Positions 1-8,139 of a DNA stretch of 64,000 bases are shown in pieces (position 1 is the first letter of the stretch; every line of letters begins with the position of its first letter). The position numbers were made by a program, and so were the translations under genes. The notes under the pieces are model-generated. The model did not search any database. It was not told the DNA's origin and saw only the letters and a program-made list of their open reading frames with translations. The DNA is taken from contig NZ_FNBZ01000002.1 in NCBI RefSeq assembly GCF_900102525.1, forward strand, positions 496,001 through 560,000, in the 5' to 3' direction. Source of the DNA: Allobosea robiniae. GTDB lineage: Bacteria; Pseudomonadota; Alphaproteobacteria; Rhizobiales; Beijerinckiaceae.

Positions 1-1302
1 GGCTTCTCCGAGTTCCAGACGCCGATCCTGACGGCCTCCTCGCCGGAAGGCGCGCGCGACTTCCTGGTGCCGAGCCGCCTGCATGCCGGCAAGTTCTACG
101 CGCTGCCGCAGGCGCCGCAGCAGTACAAGCAGCTCCTGATGATGGCGGGTTTCGACCGCTACTTCCAGATCGCGCCCTGCTTCCGCGACGAGGACCCGCG
201 CGCCGACCGTCTGCCGGGCGAGTTCTACCAGCTCGACGTCGAGATGAGCTTCGTCGAGCAGGAGGACGTGTTCGCGACGATGGAGCCGGTCATCACCGGC
301 GTCTTCGAGGAGTTCGCCGAAGGCAAGACGGTCGCCCGCAACTGGCCGCGCATTCCCTATGCCGAGGCGATCGCCAAATACGGCTCCGACAAGCCGGACC
401 TGCGCAACCCGCTGATCATGCAGGACGTCTCCGAGCCTTTCCGCGGCTCTGGCTTCAAGGTCTTCGCGCGCATTCTCGAAGGCGAGAAGAACCGCGTCTG
501 GGCTATCCCTGGGCCCAAGGGTGGCTCGCGCGCCTTCTGCGACCGGATGAACTCCTGGGCGCAGGGCGAGGGACAGCCGGGCCTCGGCTACCTGATGGTC
601 AAGGAAGACGGCGAGGGCCAGGGGCCGATCGCCAACAATATCGGCCCGGAGCGCGTCGCCGCGATCATCAAGCAGATGGGGCTGAAGGGCGGCGATGCCT
701 GCTTCTTCGTCGCGGGCGACCCTGACAAGTTCTACAAGTTCGCCGGCAGCGCCCGTAACAAGGTCGGCCAGGATCTCGGGCTGATCGACGAGAACGCCTA
801 TGCCTTCGCCTGGATCGTCGACTTCCCGATGTTCGAGTACAACGAGGACGAGAAGAAGGTCGATTTCTCGCACAACCCCTTCTCGATGCCGCAGGGCGGC
901 CTGAAGGCGCTCAACGAGGAAGATCCGCTCTCGCTCAAGGCCTTCCAGTACGACATCGCCTGCAACGGCTTCGAACTCGCCTCCGGCGGCATCCGCAACC
1001 ATCGCCCCGAGGCGATGGTGAAGGCGTTCGAGATCGCCGGCTATGGCGAGGAGACGGTGATCGAGCGCTTCGGCGGCATGTATCGCGCCTTCCAGTACGG
1101 CGCGCCGCCGCATGGCGGCATGGCGGCCGGCGTCGACCGGATCATCATGCTGCTGGCTGGCGCCACGAACTTGCGCGAGGTCGCTCTGTTCCCGATGAAC
1201 CAGCAGGCCGTCGATCTCTTGATGGGCGCCCCGGCGGAAGCCTCGCCCAAGCAGCTGCGCGAGGCGCATCTGCGCGTCAATCCGCCCGAGAAGAACGGCT
1301 GA
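1..1302 (+). CDS. aspS: Aspartyl-tRNA synthetase, C-terminal part (5' end outside window)
   Basis: Class II aminoacyl-tRNA synthetase that charges tRNA-Asp (and often tRNA-Asn in alphaproteobacteria, where a GatCAB amidation route is common). The reading frame is open from base 1, so the gene is truncated by the window; 433 residues remain of about 590. Visible residues 61-79 form class II motif 2 (FRDED, then GEFYQLD). A bacterial GAD insertion follows, and motif 3 (GMAAGVDR) is near base 1120. The PGEF form of motif 2 is typical of alphaproteobacteria. It ends four bases before a small lipoprotein gene. Identity is secure; whether it is discriminating cannot be read from this fragment. Confidence 0.97.
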   Translation, partial: GFSEFQTPILTASSPEGARDFLVPSRLHAGKFYALPQAPQQYKQLLMMAGFDRYFQIAPCFRDEDPRADRLPGEFYQLDVEMSFVEQEDVFATMEPVITGVFEEFAEGKTVARNWPRIPYAEAIAKYGSDKPDLRNPLIMQDVSEPFRGSGFKVFARILEGEKNRVWAIPGPKGGSRAFCDRMNSWAQGEGQPGLGYLMVKEDGEGQGPIANNIGPERVAAIIKQMGLKGGDACFFVAGDPDKFYKFAGSARNKVGQDLGLIDENAYAFAWIVDFPMFEYNEDEKKVDFSHNPFSMPQGGLKALNEEDPLSLKAFQYDIACNGFELASGGIRNHRPEAMVKAFEIAGYGEETVIERFGGMYRAFQYGAPPHGGMAAGVDRIIMLLAGATNLREVALFPMNQQAVDLLMGAPAEASPKQLREAHLRVNPPEKNG

Positions 1303-1306
1303 CCCC

Positions 1307-1675
1307 ATGCCTTCCCTGCCTGCCGGGCGAGCCCTCTCGCTCGCCTGCCTCCTGACGCCGCTGCTCGGCGCCTGCGTCGCCCATGGCGAGAGCAGCAGCG
1401 GGCGCGCTTCGGCGCTGGCGACGACGGTGTCGCGCGCCATCACCTGCAAGGCGGGCTCGCCGCAGCGCACGACGCTCGACCGCTTCCTCGCGGCTGAAAA
1501 AGCGCGCGGCGCCGACGATCAGCAGATCGCGGCGGCGCGTGCGGCCTATATCGGCGTCTCCGAGGCCGAGATGGTCAATCAGGGTGTGCGACCGCAGGCC
1601 TGCACGGCCGAAGAGCGGGCAGAACTCAAGGCACGGATGGGCCGCATCCGGGCCGGGGATTTCAACACGCTCTGA
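1307..1675 (+). CDS. Small lipoprotein, first of a tandem paralogous pair
   Basis: 122-residue predicted lipoprotein. The N-terminal hydrophobic stretch ends in the lipobox LLGAC (Cys23), so the mature protein should be lipid-anchored in the envelope. The mature part shares the pattern ATTVSRAxxC with the next gene (AATVSRAYDC) and has a second downstream Cys (QAC), suggesting one disulfide. It starts four bases after the aspS stop and ends eight bases before its paralogue, so the three are probably co-transcribed. No known domain is recognised and no function is assigned. Confidence 0.75.
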   Translation: MPSLPAGRALSLACLLTPLLGACVAHGESSSGRASALATTVSRAITCKAGSPQRTTLDRFLAAEKARGADDQQIAAARAAYIGVSEAEMVNQGVRPQACTAEERAELKARMGRIRAGDFNTL

Positions 1676-1683
1676 GCCCCGCA

Positions 1684-1992
1684 ATGCCGATGCCTTCGAT
1701 CCTGAAACCCGCCGCGGCGGCGGTTCTGCTTGCGGCGCTCGGCGCCTGTACGGTTGCCGGGCCGATGCCGGGCACGGTGGAGTATGCCGCCGCGACAGTC
1801 TCGCGCGCCTATGATTGCGGCCTGCGTGTCGATCGCCACCGCATCATCGCGCGGCTCGACGGACGGGATCGGCAACGCTTCATCGCGGCCAATGCCGGCT
1901 ACGCCGTGAAGTCCTACAAGGCGCCGCATCGCTGCGAGAGTGCCGAGCGCGAGCGGATCAAGAGCGAGATCGGTACGCTCGCCCGCCGCTGA
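1684..1992 (+). CDS. Small lipoprotein, second of a tandem paralogous pair
   Basis: 102-residue predicted lipoprotein with lipobox ALGAC (Cys22). After the lipobox comes AATVSRAYDC, matching ATTVSRAITC in the preceding gene, and then a second Cys (HRCES) and a charged, probably helical C-terminus. The two genes therefore look like a diverged duplication. An alternative start at the second Met (1690) is equally possible and does not alter the signal sequence. Function unknown. Confidence 0.72.
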   Translation: MPMPSILKPAAAAVLLAALGACTVAGPMPGTVEYAAATVSRAYDCGLRVDRHRIIARLDGRDRQRFIAANAGYAVKSYKAPHRCESAERERIKSEIGTLARR

Positions 1993-2034
1993 AATCGCTT
2001 GCTTCGAGCACCGCGACATGGCCACAAGGCCGCA

Positions 2035-2916
2035 ATGCCCGCCGCCGCCATCACCGCCATCGTCGTCAGCTATGACAGCGCCGAGGTCCTGCCCGCCTGC
2101 CTTGATGCGCTGGCCGGGGAGGGCGTGGGGGCTATCGTCGTCGACAATGCCAGCGGGGACGATAGCCGCGCGATCGCCGCGGCGAAGGGCGCGCGGGTGA
2201 TCGCGAATGCCCGCAACGAGGGCTATGGCCGGGCCAACAATATCGGCGTCGCGGCAGCCGAGACGCCCTATGTGCTGATCGTCAATCCAGATCTCGAACT
2301 CGGGCGCGGCGCCGCTACGGCGTTGCTGGCGGGGGCGGAGCGCTATCCCGATGCCGGGATGCTGGCGCCGCGTATCGTCGAGCCTTCGGGGCGCATCTTC
2401 CTGCAGCCGCGCTCGCTGCTCTCGCCACCGCATCTCAATCGCTCGGGCACGATGGCGATCCCGGAGGGCGATGCCTGCCTGCCTTTCCTCTCGGGCGCCT
2501 GCCTGCTGATCCGGCGCGATCTCTTCATCAAGCTCGGCGGCTTCGATCCGGCGATCTTCCTGTTCTATGAGGATGACGACCTGTGCCGGCGCATGCGCGA
2601 TGCCGGCCATGCCCTCGTCCATGTTCATGAAGCGGAGGCGCGGCATGGGCGGGGCCGTTCGACGACGCCGTCGCCGCAACGGCGCTTCAAGGCGCGCTGG
2701 CATCTCGCCTGGTCCGAGCATTACATCGCCCGGAAATACGGGCTGGCCGGGCCGCGGCCGATCCGCCTGCTGGAGAATATCGGCAAGGCTGCGGGCTACG
2801 GGCTGCTGCTCAGGCGCGAGAAGATGTTCGCGCATGCGGGCTCGGCTGCCGGCGCCCGCGCCTGGCGGCGCGGCGAGACGGCATTGGCGCATGAAGGGCT
2901 GAGGGAAATGCCATGA
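2035..2916 (+). CDS. Family 2 glycosyltransferase (rhamnosyltransferase-like)
   Basis: 293-residue GT-A glycosyltransferase of the WbbL/rhamnosyltransferase type, likely cytoplasmic and building a surface glycan. Visible motifs in order are ITAIVVSYDS at the N-terminus, VVDNASGDDS, NEGYGRANNIG (nucleotide-sugar loop), VNPDLEL (DxD-like metal site), the acceptor region LSGACLLIRRD, and FYEDDDLCRRM. The ATG at 2035 is preferred because the family begins right at this beta strand; a TTG at 1999 would add 12 unlikely residues. Its stop overlaps the next start in ATGA, so it is translationally coupled to the acyltransferase. The donor sugar cannot be determined. Confidence 0.9.
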   Translation: MPAAAITAIVVSYDSAEVLPACLDALAGEGVGAIVVDNASGDDSRAIAAAKGARVIANARNEGYGRANNIGVAAAETPYVLIVNPDLELGRGAATALLAGAERYPDAGMLAPRIVEPSGRIFLQPRSLLSPPHLNRSGTMAIPEGDACLPFLSGACLLIRRDLFIKLGGFDPAIFLFYEDDDLCRRMRDAGHALVHVHEAEARHGRGRSTTPSPQRRFKARWHLAWSEHYIARKYGLAGPRPIRLLENIGKAAGYGLLLRREKMFAHAGSAAGARAWRRGETALAHEGLREMP

Positions 2917-3959
2917 GCCGGCCCACGGTCGCAGAGGCGCTCGCCAACCCGCATAACAATTTCGGGCTGCTCCGGCTGGTGATGGCGCTTGCCGTTGTCG
3001 TGTCGCATGCCTTCAGCGTGACCGATGGGCGGGTGGAGCAGGAGCCCTGGTTCCAGACCACCGGGTTCACGCTGGGCGAGCACGCCGTCAACGGCTTCTT
3101 CGCGATCTCCGGCTTCCTGGTGACGATGAGCTTCGTGCGGCGCGGCTGGCGCGACTATGTCGTCGCGCGCTTCCTGCGAATCGCGCCGGGGCTGATCGCG
3201 GCGACCCTGGTCGTGGCGCTCGTGCTGGGCGGGCTGATGACGACGCTCGACCGATCCGCCTATTTCAGCGACCCGCGTTTGTGGCGCTTCATCACGGGCA
3301 CGCTGACCACCTTCAAAAGCGCGGCAGCCTTGCCGGGCGTCTTCGAGAGCAACCCGCTGCCTTTCCCGCTGGGAACGGTCTGGACGCTGAAATACGAGAC
3401 CTTGTGCTATCTCGGCGTGCTGGCTGCCGGTCTCGCCGGGCTTCTAGCCCGCCCGCGTCTCGCGCTGGCCGCAATGCTGGCGCTGACCCTCGCCGTCGTC
3501 CTGCGCGAGGTTATGGCGCCGCATGGGTCCAAAGGCACCGAGACGGCTTTGCGCCTGCCCCTGATCTTCCTCGCCGGTGGCGTCGTCTATCTTTATCGCG
3601 AGAAGGTGCCGCTTTCGCTGCCGCTGCTGGCTGTGGCTCTCTTGGCGTTGGTACCCCTGTCCTTCACGCCGCTCTACAAGGCGGCGCTCTATCTCGTCAC
3701 GGCCTGGGGCGTCCTCGTGCTGGCGCTGGCGCCGGCCCTGACGCGGCGCTCGATCGAGCCGCCGGCCGATCTCTCCTATGGCGTCTATCTTTATGGCTGG
3801 CCGGTGCAGCAGGCCCTGCACGCGCTCTACCCGTCGCTCGGCGCGGTGGCGCTGCTCTGGCCGTCGCTCGCGGTGACGGTCGTCGTCGCGGCGCTGTCCT
3901 GGTACCTGATCGAGAAGCCGGCGCTCGGGCTCAAGCGCCGGTTGATGGGCGCTTCCTGA
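2913..3959 (+). CDS. Acyltransferase 3 family membrane protein
   Basis: 348-residue polytopic inner-membrane protein of the acyltransferase 3 (OafA/YrhL) family, which O-acylates surface sugars. It opens with NNFGLLRLVMALAVVVSHAF, whose His is the conserved membrane-embedded residue, followed by GFFAISGFLV and about ten hydrophobic segments. The C-terminal LSYGVYLYGWPVQQ is also typical. It overlaps the glycosyltransferase by four bases, so the pair probably assembles and acylates the same glycan. It overlaps 29 bases tail-to-tail with the acetyltransferase on the other strand. The acyl donor and target are unknown. Confidence 0.9.
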   Translation: MSRPTVAEALANPHNNFGLLRLVMALAVVVSHAFSVTDGRVEQEPWFQTTGFTLGEHAVNGFFAISGFLVTMSFVRRGWRDYVVARFLRIAPGLIAATLVVALVLGGLMTTLDRSAYFSDPRLWRFITGTLTTFKSAAALPGVFESNPLPFPLGTVWTLKYETLCYLGVLAAGLAGLLARPRLALAAMLALTLAVVLREVMAPHGSKGTETALRLPLIFLAGGVVYLYREKVPLSLPLLAVALLALVPLSFTPLYKAALYLVTAWGVLVLALAPALTRRSIEPPADLSYGVYLYGWPVQQALHALYPSLGAVALLWPSLAVTVVVAALSWYLIEKPALGLKRRLMGAS

Positions 3960-4644
3960 GCGCTTCCAGCAGCTGGTCGATCCGCTCGGAGAGCAGAAGC
4001 GGGATCAGGCGTTCGATCTCGGCGCGGGGGCGGTTCCACCATGCGGTTTCGAGCAAAGCCGTGATCCGGGCCTCGTCGAAGCGCAACCTGACGACCCGTG
4101 CCGGGTTTCCGGCGACGATCGCATAGGGCGGCACGTCGCGTGTGACCACGGCGCGCGCCGCCACCACGGCGCCATGACCGATGGTGACGCCGGACATCAC
4201 CATGCATTGCGAGCCGAGCCAGACATCGTGGCCGATGACGACATCGCCGCGGGTCGTGTCATGGCCAGTTATCCCGGCAGCGGGAGGCCAGAGGCGAGGC
4301 AAAGCAGGGAAGGGGTAGGTCGTCGCCCAGTCGAGCCGGTGATTGCCGCCGAGCAGGATCTCGACGCCATCCGCGATCGAGCCGTAGCGCCCGATCACGA
4401 GCCGGGCGCCGCTTTCAGGGAAGCGCACCTTCGGACGACCATAGGTATAGGGGCAGATGGTGAATTGCCCCGGCCGCCGCGCGACGAGCTTCGCGAGGTG
4501 CAGCCGGGTCTGGTTGTCGGGGTTCAGCCGCTTGCGCAGCCAGCCGCGGGGAACCTGCGGCAGGCCTGCCCACCAGGCCTGAAGGCCTGACGGACGCCAG
4601 TCGCTGTCCTCGGGCGCGATCACACCCTGTTCTTCACTGCGCAT
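3931..4644 (-). CDS. CatB-related hexapeptide-repeat O-acetyltransferase
   Basis: 237-residue left-handed beta-helix acetyltransferase of the xenobiotic/CatB-VatD class. Visible are imperfect hexapeptides such as VIGRYGSIADGVEIL and VVIGHDVWLGSQCMVMSGVTI, the loop GGNHRLDW carrying the likely catalytic His, and the closing PPYAIVAGNPARVVR. Proteins of this class transfer acetyl from acetyl-CoA to hydroxyls of sugars or antibiotics. The neighbouring glycosyltransferase and acyltransferase favour a polysaccharide or sugar-nucleotide target over a drug. It overlaps the next minus-strand gene (4634-6469) by 11 bases and so probably shares its transcript. Confidence 0.85.
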   Translation of the reverse strand: MRSEEQGVIAPEDSDWRPSGLQAWWAGLPQVPRGWLRKRLNPDNQTRLHLAKLVARRPGQFTICPYTYGRPKVRFPESGARLVIGRYGSIADGVEILLGGNHRLDWATTYPFPALPRLWPPAAGITGHDTTRGDVVIGHDVWLGSQCMVMSGVTIGHGAVVAARAVVTRDVPPYAIVAGNPARVVRLRFDEARITALLETAWWNRPRAEIERLIPLLLSERIDQLLEALRKRPSTGA

Positions 4645-6469
4645 CGGCCTTGAGATCGATCTTCTCGAAGATCTCCGTCGGCTCCGTCATGGTGATGACG
4701 TCCGCAAGGCCCAGCCCCGTCGCCGACTTGGCGTTGGCGGAGACCGTCAGGGTGCCGGGCTTGGCGACGAAGCGGGAGGCGGCGCCTGCCACGGCCTTGG
4801 CTCCGTCGGAGGGGCCGAGAATGGCGGCCAGCCCGAGGCTCGCGACCATCGTGAATTGCTGGCGGACGTCCTCGACCTTGCGCTTGGACTTGCGCGCCTC
4901 GTTCTCGATGAGTTTCTCGACCAGCCCGAAATTCTGCAGCTTGACCTGCAGGTTGCGGGCGGTGGCGCCGAGCGCGGCCACCTGGGCGAGGGCGAGGTCG
5001 CTGGCGAACAGGTCCTTGGTGACGTTGCCGAGCGTGCCGGAGGCCTCGATCTGGGCAAGGCCGGCGCTGCCGAAGGAGAGCGTGCGGATGGCGATCTCGT
5101 TCTTCGCGGCTTCCCAGGCGAGATCAAGCTTGGCCGACAGGTCGAGCGAGCGGATACCCATCGCGATCATGTCCTTGGCCGCCGGGTTGCCGGTCGCCTC
5201 GGAGACCGGAGTGACGAGTTTGTCGATCGTCAGCGCGAGGCTGGTCGGGATGCCGTTGAGCTGCTCGCCCGCCTTGATCTCGAAGGTGCCGAGCGAGATC
5301 TTGACCGGCTCCTTGCCGGTGATGATCGCCGGTGCGTCGATCGAGATGCCGGCGAGGCGCACCGTGCCGAGCGTCGGGATGAAGCGGCGGAAATCGATCT
5401 CGTCCATCGGCTTGTCCGGTTCGGCCAGCGCCGCCCGCAACTCGCGGATGACGGAGCCGAAGGCGAAGCCGGAATAGGCGATCGAATCGATGCCGCCCTT
5501 GGCTTCGCCCGAGCGGAACTGGAAGCCTTCCATGGCGAAGCCGGATTTCGCCGGGGTGTTCTCGCCGAAGGCCATGCGGGCGATCCGCATGTCGACCGCG
5601 TCGACCTTGGCGCTGGCCTTCGGCGGCGGGCTCACGGTCATGACGAGATCGCGGGCCTCGCCGCTGCCGTATTCGAACATGTCGAAGAGCGCGAGCATCG
5701 AAAGGCCGAGCTGCCGTTCGGCCTCGGTCTTGGCCGGCGGCTTGTCGGCGTCGGTCTCCTTGTCGTCCTGCTTGCGCTCGACTTCCTCGCTCGCCTTGGC
5801 CAGTCGCGAGACCACGTCGAGGAGCGGCTCGGGGCCGACCCTGGCGGCAAAGCCGCGCGCCGTCGTCTTGCCGAGCGACATCTTGCCGGCCTTGCCCATG
5901 TCCAGGTTGTAGCCGTCCTGCTCGAAATTCCCGATGACCGGAAGCATCGCCTCGCTGGCGCCGGGCGCGGCCTTCTCGGTCAGCACGCGCGTGATCTGGC
6001 GCAGGTCAAAGGCGTCGAAGGCGGTGCGCTTCAATTCGCCCTTCATCGGGCCCGTGGCAGCGCCGTCGGCGGTGATGCTGGCGCTCGCCGATTCGCCATG
6101 GCCGATCTTGCCCTCGCGGATATCGGTCAGGCGGATGTCGCGATAGACCGTGGTCTGCTTCTGGTCGCCGACCGTCTGTTCCAGCGACAGTTCGGGCGCG
6201 CTGATTTCGGCGGCGTTCAGGCGTGCAGCCCTGGCCGAAGCGGATTCGCTGGCGGAGGCGCCGGTGAACAGCGCCAGGAAGGCGTCCTTTTCCAGCGTCG
6301 AGCCCTTGATCGCGATCTTCGGCGCGTTGATCACGAGCTTGCCGAGGTCGATCCTGACATTGTCGAGCTGGAAATCGGCGGCCCAGGCGGAGGAGGCGAA
6401 GGACATCAGGACAGCCACCAGGGCCGTGCCGGCAAGGTGCGTCGTCCGACGAGGGCGCGCAACGATCAT
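4634..6469 (-). CDS. Exported protein of unknown function, 611 aa
   Basis: The ATG at 6469 is chosen because AGGAG lies just upstream and the product begins with a clear signal peptide (hydrophobic core, cleavage after SSAWA near residue 31). The mature protein is rich in alternating beta-like segments, for example FQLDNVRIDLGKLVI, MRIARMAFGE and IRTLSFGSAGLAQIEASGTL. A charged, Lys/Asp-rich stretch lies near the middle (KQDDKETDADKPPAK). The pattern resembles periplasmic AsmA/DUF945-like proteins, but no signature is firm enough to name a family. It is the upstream partner of the CatB-like acetyltransferase. Function unknown. Confidence 0.82.
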   Translation of the reverse strand: MIVARPRRTTHLAGTALVAVLMSFASSAWAADFQLDNVRIDLGKLVINAPKIAIKGSTLEKDAFLALFTGASASESASARAARLNAAEISAPELSLEQTVGDQKQTTVYRDIRLTDIREGKIGHGESASASITADGAATGPMKGELKRTAFDAFDLRQITRVLTEKAAPGASEAMLPVIGNFEQDGYNLDMGKAGKMSLGKTTARGFAARVGPEPLLDVVSRLAKASEEVERKQDDKETDADKPPAKTEAERQLGLSMLALFDMFEYGSGEARDLVMTVSPPPKASAKVDAVDMRIARMAFGENTPAKSGFAMEGFQFRSGEAKGGIDSIAYSGFAFGSVIRELRAALAEPDKPMDEIDFRRFIPTLGTVRLAGISIDAPAIITGKEPVKISLGTFEIKAGEQLNGIPTSLALTIDKLVTPVSEATGNPAAKDMIAMGIRSLDLSAKLDLAWEAAKNEIAIRTLSFGSAGLAQIEASGTLGNVTKDLFASDLALAQVAALGATARNLQVKLQNFGLVEKLIENEARKSKRKVEDVRQQFTMVASLGLAAILGPSDGAKAVAGAASRFVAKPGTLTVSANAKSATGLGLADVITMTEPTEIFEKIDLKADAQ

Positions 6470-6673
6470 GGATATCTCCTGCTTCAATAGCCCGGCGAAA
6501 CTGCCGCAAGCGGATGACGAAAGAAAGCCGTCAGGGGACGCCGCGTGGCATCCCGCATTCATATGATGACGAAAGGCTTGACCGAAAGGCGGCGAAGGCG
6601 GCCATCTGCCGAAGATTTGCCATCGGCCCCTTCTAGAGCGCAAGGGGTCATGGCCGCCACGGAGCCCAAAGCG

Positions 6674-7156
6674 ATGCATGCCCTCAGAAACGCTCTCGCC
6701 GCCTTCGCGCTGGCGCTGGTCGCATTGGCACCGGCCGGACTGCAAGCGCAGGGCCAGCCGGCTGCTGCCGGGGGAGCGGGCCTCGAATCGCTCGTCATCG
6801 TCAGCGGCGGCACGCGCCATGCCTTCCAGGTCGAGGTCATGCGCACGCCGGACCAGCGGGCCAAGGGCCTGATGTTCCGCAATTACATGCCGACTGACCG
6901 CGGCATGCTGTTCGATTTCGCAGTGAGCGAGCCGGTGGCGATGTGGATGCAGAACACCTACATCTCGCTCGACATGCTGTTCATCCGGGCCGACGGCACG
7001 ATCGCGCGCATCGCCGAGCGCACCGAGCCGCTCTCGACGCGGACGATTCCCTCGGGCGAGCCGGTGCTCTCCGTGTTGGAGATCAATGGCGGCGTCAGCA
7101 AGCAGCTCGGCATCAAGGCCGGCGACAAGGTCGAGCACGTGCTGTTCAAGCGTTGA
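6674..7156 (+). CDS. DUF192 family exported protein
   Basis: 160-residue secreted protein carrying one DUF192 domain. The start at 6674 gives a signal peptide ending in GLQAQ; upstream in-frame starts would add an Arg-rich tail and are rejected. Domain hallmarks are RTPDQRAKGLMFR, MLFDF, the VAMWMQNTYISLDMLFI core and the closing VLEINGGV...LGIKAGDKV. DUF192 proteins are small beta-barrel-like extracytoplasmic proteins with no settled activity. It lies divergently from the 611-residue exported gene and 107 bases before tRNA-Pro. Confidence 0.9.
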   Translation: MHALRNALAAFALALVALAPAGLQAQGQPAAAGGAGLESLVIVSGGTRHAFQVEVMRTPDQRAKGLMFRNYMPTDRGMLFDFAVSEPVAMWMQNTYISLDMLFIRADGTIARIAERTEPLSTRTIPSGEPVLSVLEINGGVSKQLGIKAGDKVEHVLFKR

Positions 7157-7262
7157 GGGTGCCGGCGGCTGCGTCGCTGCACAAGCTGATGCCGCATGAT
7201 TGGCTTTCGCTTGCGGGTTGCGCCTGTGGCATGATAGCGAACCGCAACGTTTCGAGTGCCGT

Positions 7263-7339
7263 CGGGGTATAGCGCAGCCCGGTAGCGCATCTGCTTTGGG
7301 AGCAGAGGGTCCCAGGTTCGAATCCTGGTGCCCCGACCA
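7263..7339 (+). tRNA. tRNA-Pro (anticodon TGG)
   Basis: 77-nt cloverleaf with encoded CCA. The acceptor stem CGGGGTA pairs with TGCCCCG. The anticodon stem TCTGC/GCAGA closes loop TTTGGGA (anticodon TGG), and the T arm CCAGG-TTCGAAT-CCTGG is perfect. The discriminator base is A. Assigned by eye from the fold. Confidence 0.96.
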
Positions 7340-7404
7340 CTGGAAACGTCATGCGGCAGCCCGATGTCGGGCTGCAGGGATTTTGGTGACGGCAGAGCGC
7401 TTTC

Positions 7405-7710
7405 ATGACCGCACGCATCTATCGCCCGGCCCGCACGGCCATGCAGTCCGGCACGGCCAAGACCGAGCGCTGGCTGCTCGAATACGAGCCGGAGGCGCCG
7501 CGCCAGATCGAGCCTCTGATGGGCTGGACCTCGTCGTCGGACATGAAGAGCCAGCTCAAGCTCTGGTTCGACAGCGAAGCCGAGGCCGTCGCCTATGCCA
7601 CGCGCAACGGCATCGCCTATCGCGTCGAGCAGCCGAACGAGGCCAAGCGCCGTTCACTGTCCTATTCCGATAATTTCAAATTCTCGCGCGTCGGTCAGTG
7701 GACGCATTGA
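7405..7710 (+). CDS. ETC complex I accessory subunit (NDUFS4-like)
   Basis: 101-residue protein of the ETC complex I subunit conserved-region family, the alphaproteobacterial counterpart of the mitochondrial 18-kDa AQDQ subunit NDUFS4. It is a peripheral-arm accessory subunit of NADH:quinone oxidoreductase that helps stabilise the NADH-dehydrogenase module. Features are ARIYRPARTAMQSG at the N-terminus, MGWTSSSDM in the centre, aromatic LWFDSEAEAVAYA, and C-terminal YSDNFKFSRVGQWTH. In this group the gene is normally unlinked to the main nuo operon, as here. It sits between two tRNA genes. Confidence 0.93.
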   Translation: MTARIYRPARTAMQSGTAKTERWLLEYEPEAPRQIEPLMGWTSSSDMKSQLKLWFDSEAEAVAYATRNGIAYRVEQPNEAKRRSLSYSDNFKFSRVGQWTH

Positions 7711-7741
7711 AGCCGACAGGCGAGGGGACATCCTCGCTTTC

Positions 7742-7818
7742 GGGCCCGTAGCTCAGATGGATAGAGCAGCAGCCTTCTAAGCTGCTGGTCGCTGGTTCGA
7801 ATCCAGCCGGGCTCGCCA
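7742..7818 (+). tRNA. tRNA-Arg (anticodon TCT)
   Basis: 77-nt cloverleaf with encoded CCA. The acceptor GGGCCCG pairs with CGGGCTC (one G-T). The anticodon stem GCAGC/GCTGC closes CTTCTAA (anticodon TCT), and the T arm is GCTGG-TTCGAAT-CCAGC. It lies 31 bases after the NDUFS4-like gene and is followed by a 12-bp hairpin. Confidence 0.96.
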
Positions 7819-8139
7819 TTTTATTCAGAAATCCCAGATGCTTGCGCGTTCTGGCATCTGGGATTGCTACCGACATGCCAGGTCGGGGTAGCGCCGGGTA
7901 GCGCTCATCTGCTGGCTTCTTCGGACTGCTGATCCTCCCATTCGAAGACCGCGCCGGCTGACAGCGAGCGCGTCTCCGCCGCCGGCAGAGTCTCGCCGTG
8001 TCGTCAGTTTGAAGGATGCCCGACGCCGTTAGCGGTTCCTATCCTGCTTGGCGAGACGACACAGAACCACTGCCACCCGTGCATGTCGACATCCGGGTTT
8101 CGCAGAAGAGGATGTGCGGTTCGGGGAAGGCGAAAAGCG
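7819..8139. other. Gene-free interval after tRNA-Arg
   Basis: 321 bases without a convincing gene. It holds the 7830-7865 hairpin. At 7882-7911 there is a degenerate copy of the 5' part of tRNA-Pro (CGGGGTA..GCGC..CGGGTAGCGC.CATCTG). Codon-position bias is absent in all frames read. Confidence 0.6.
7830..7865 (+). terminator. 12-bp hairpin after tRNA-Arg, probable terminator
   Basis: AATCCCAGATGC and GCATCTGGGATT form a perfect 12-bp stem with a 12-nt loop, beginning 12 bases after the tRNA 3' end. There is no downstream U-run on this strand, so it may act as a weak terminator or a 3' processing barrier. Confidence 0.45.

Noticed and set aside
1579-2892. A 437-codon minus-strand frame opposite the lipoprotein and glycosyltransferase genes
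   Set aside because: Glycosyltransferase and lipobox motifs on the plus strand; Arg/Ala-rich shadow on the minus strand.
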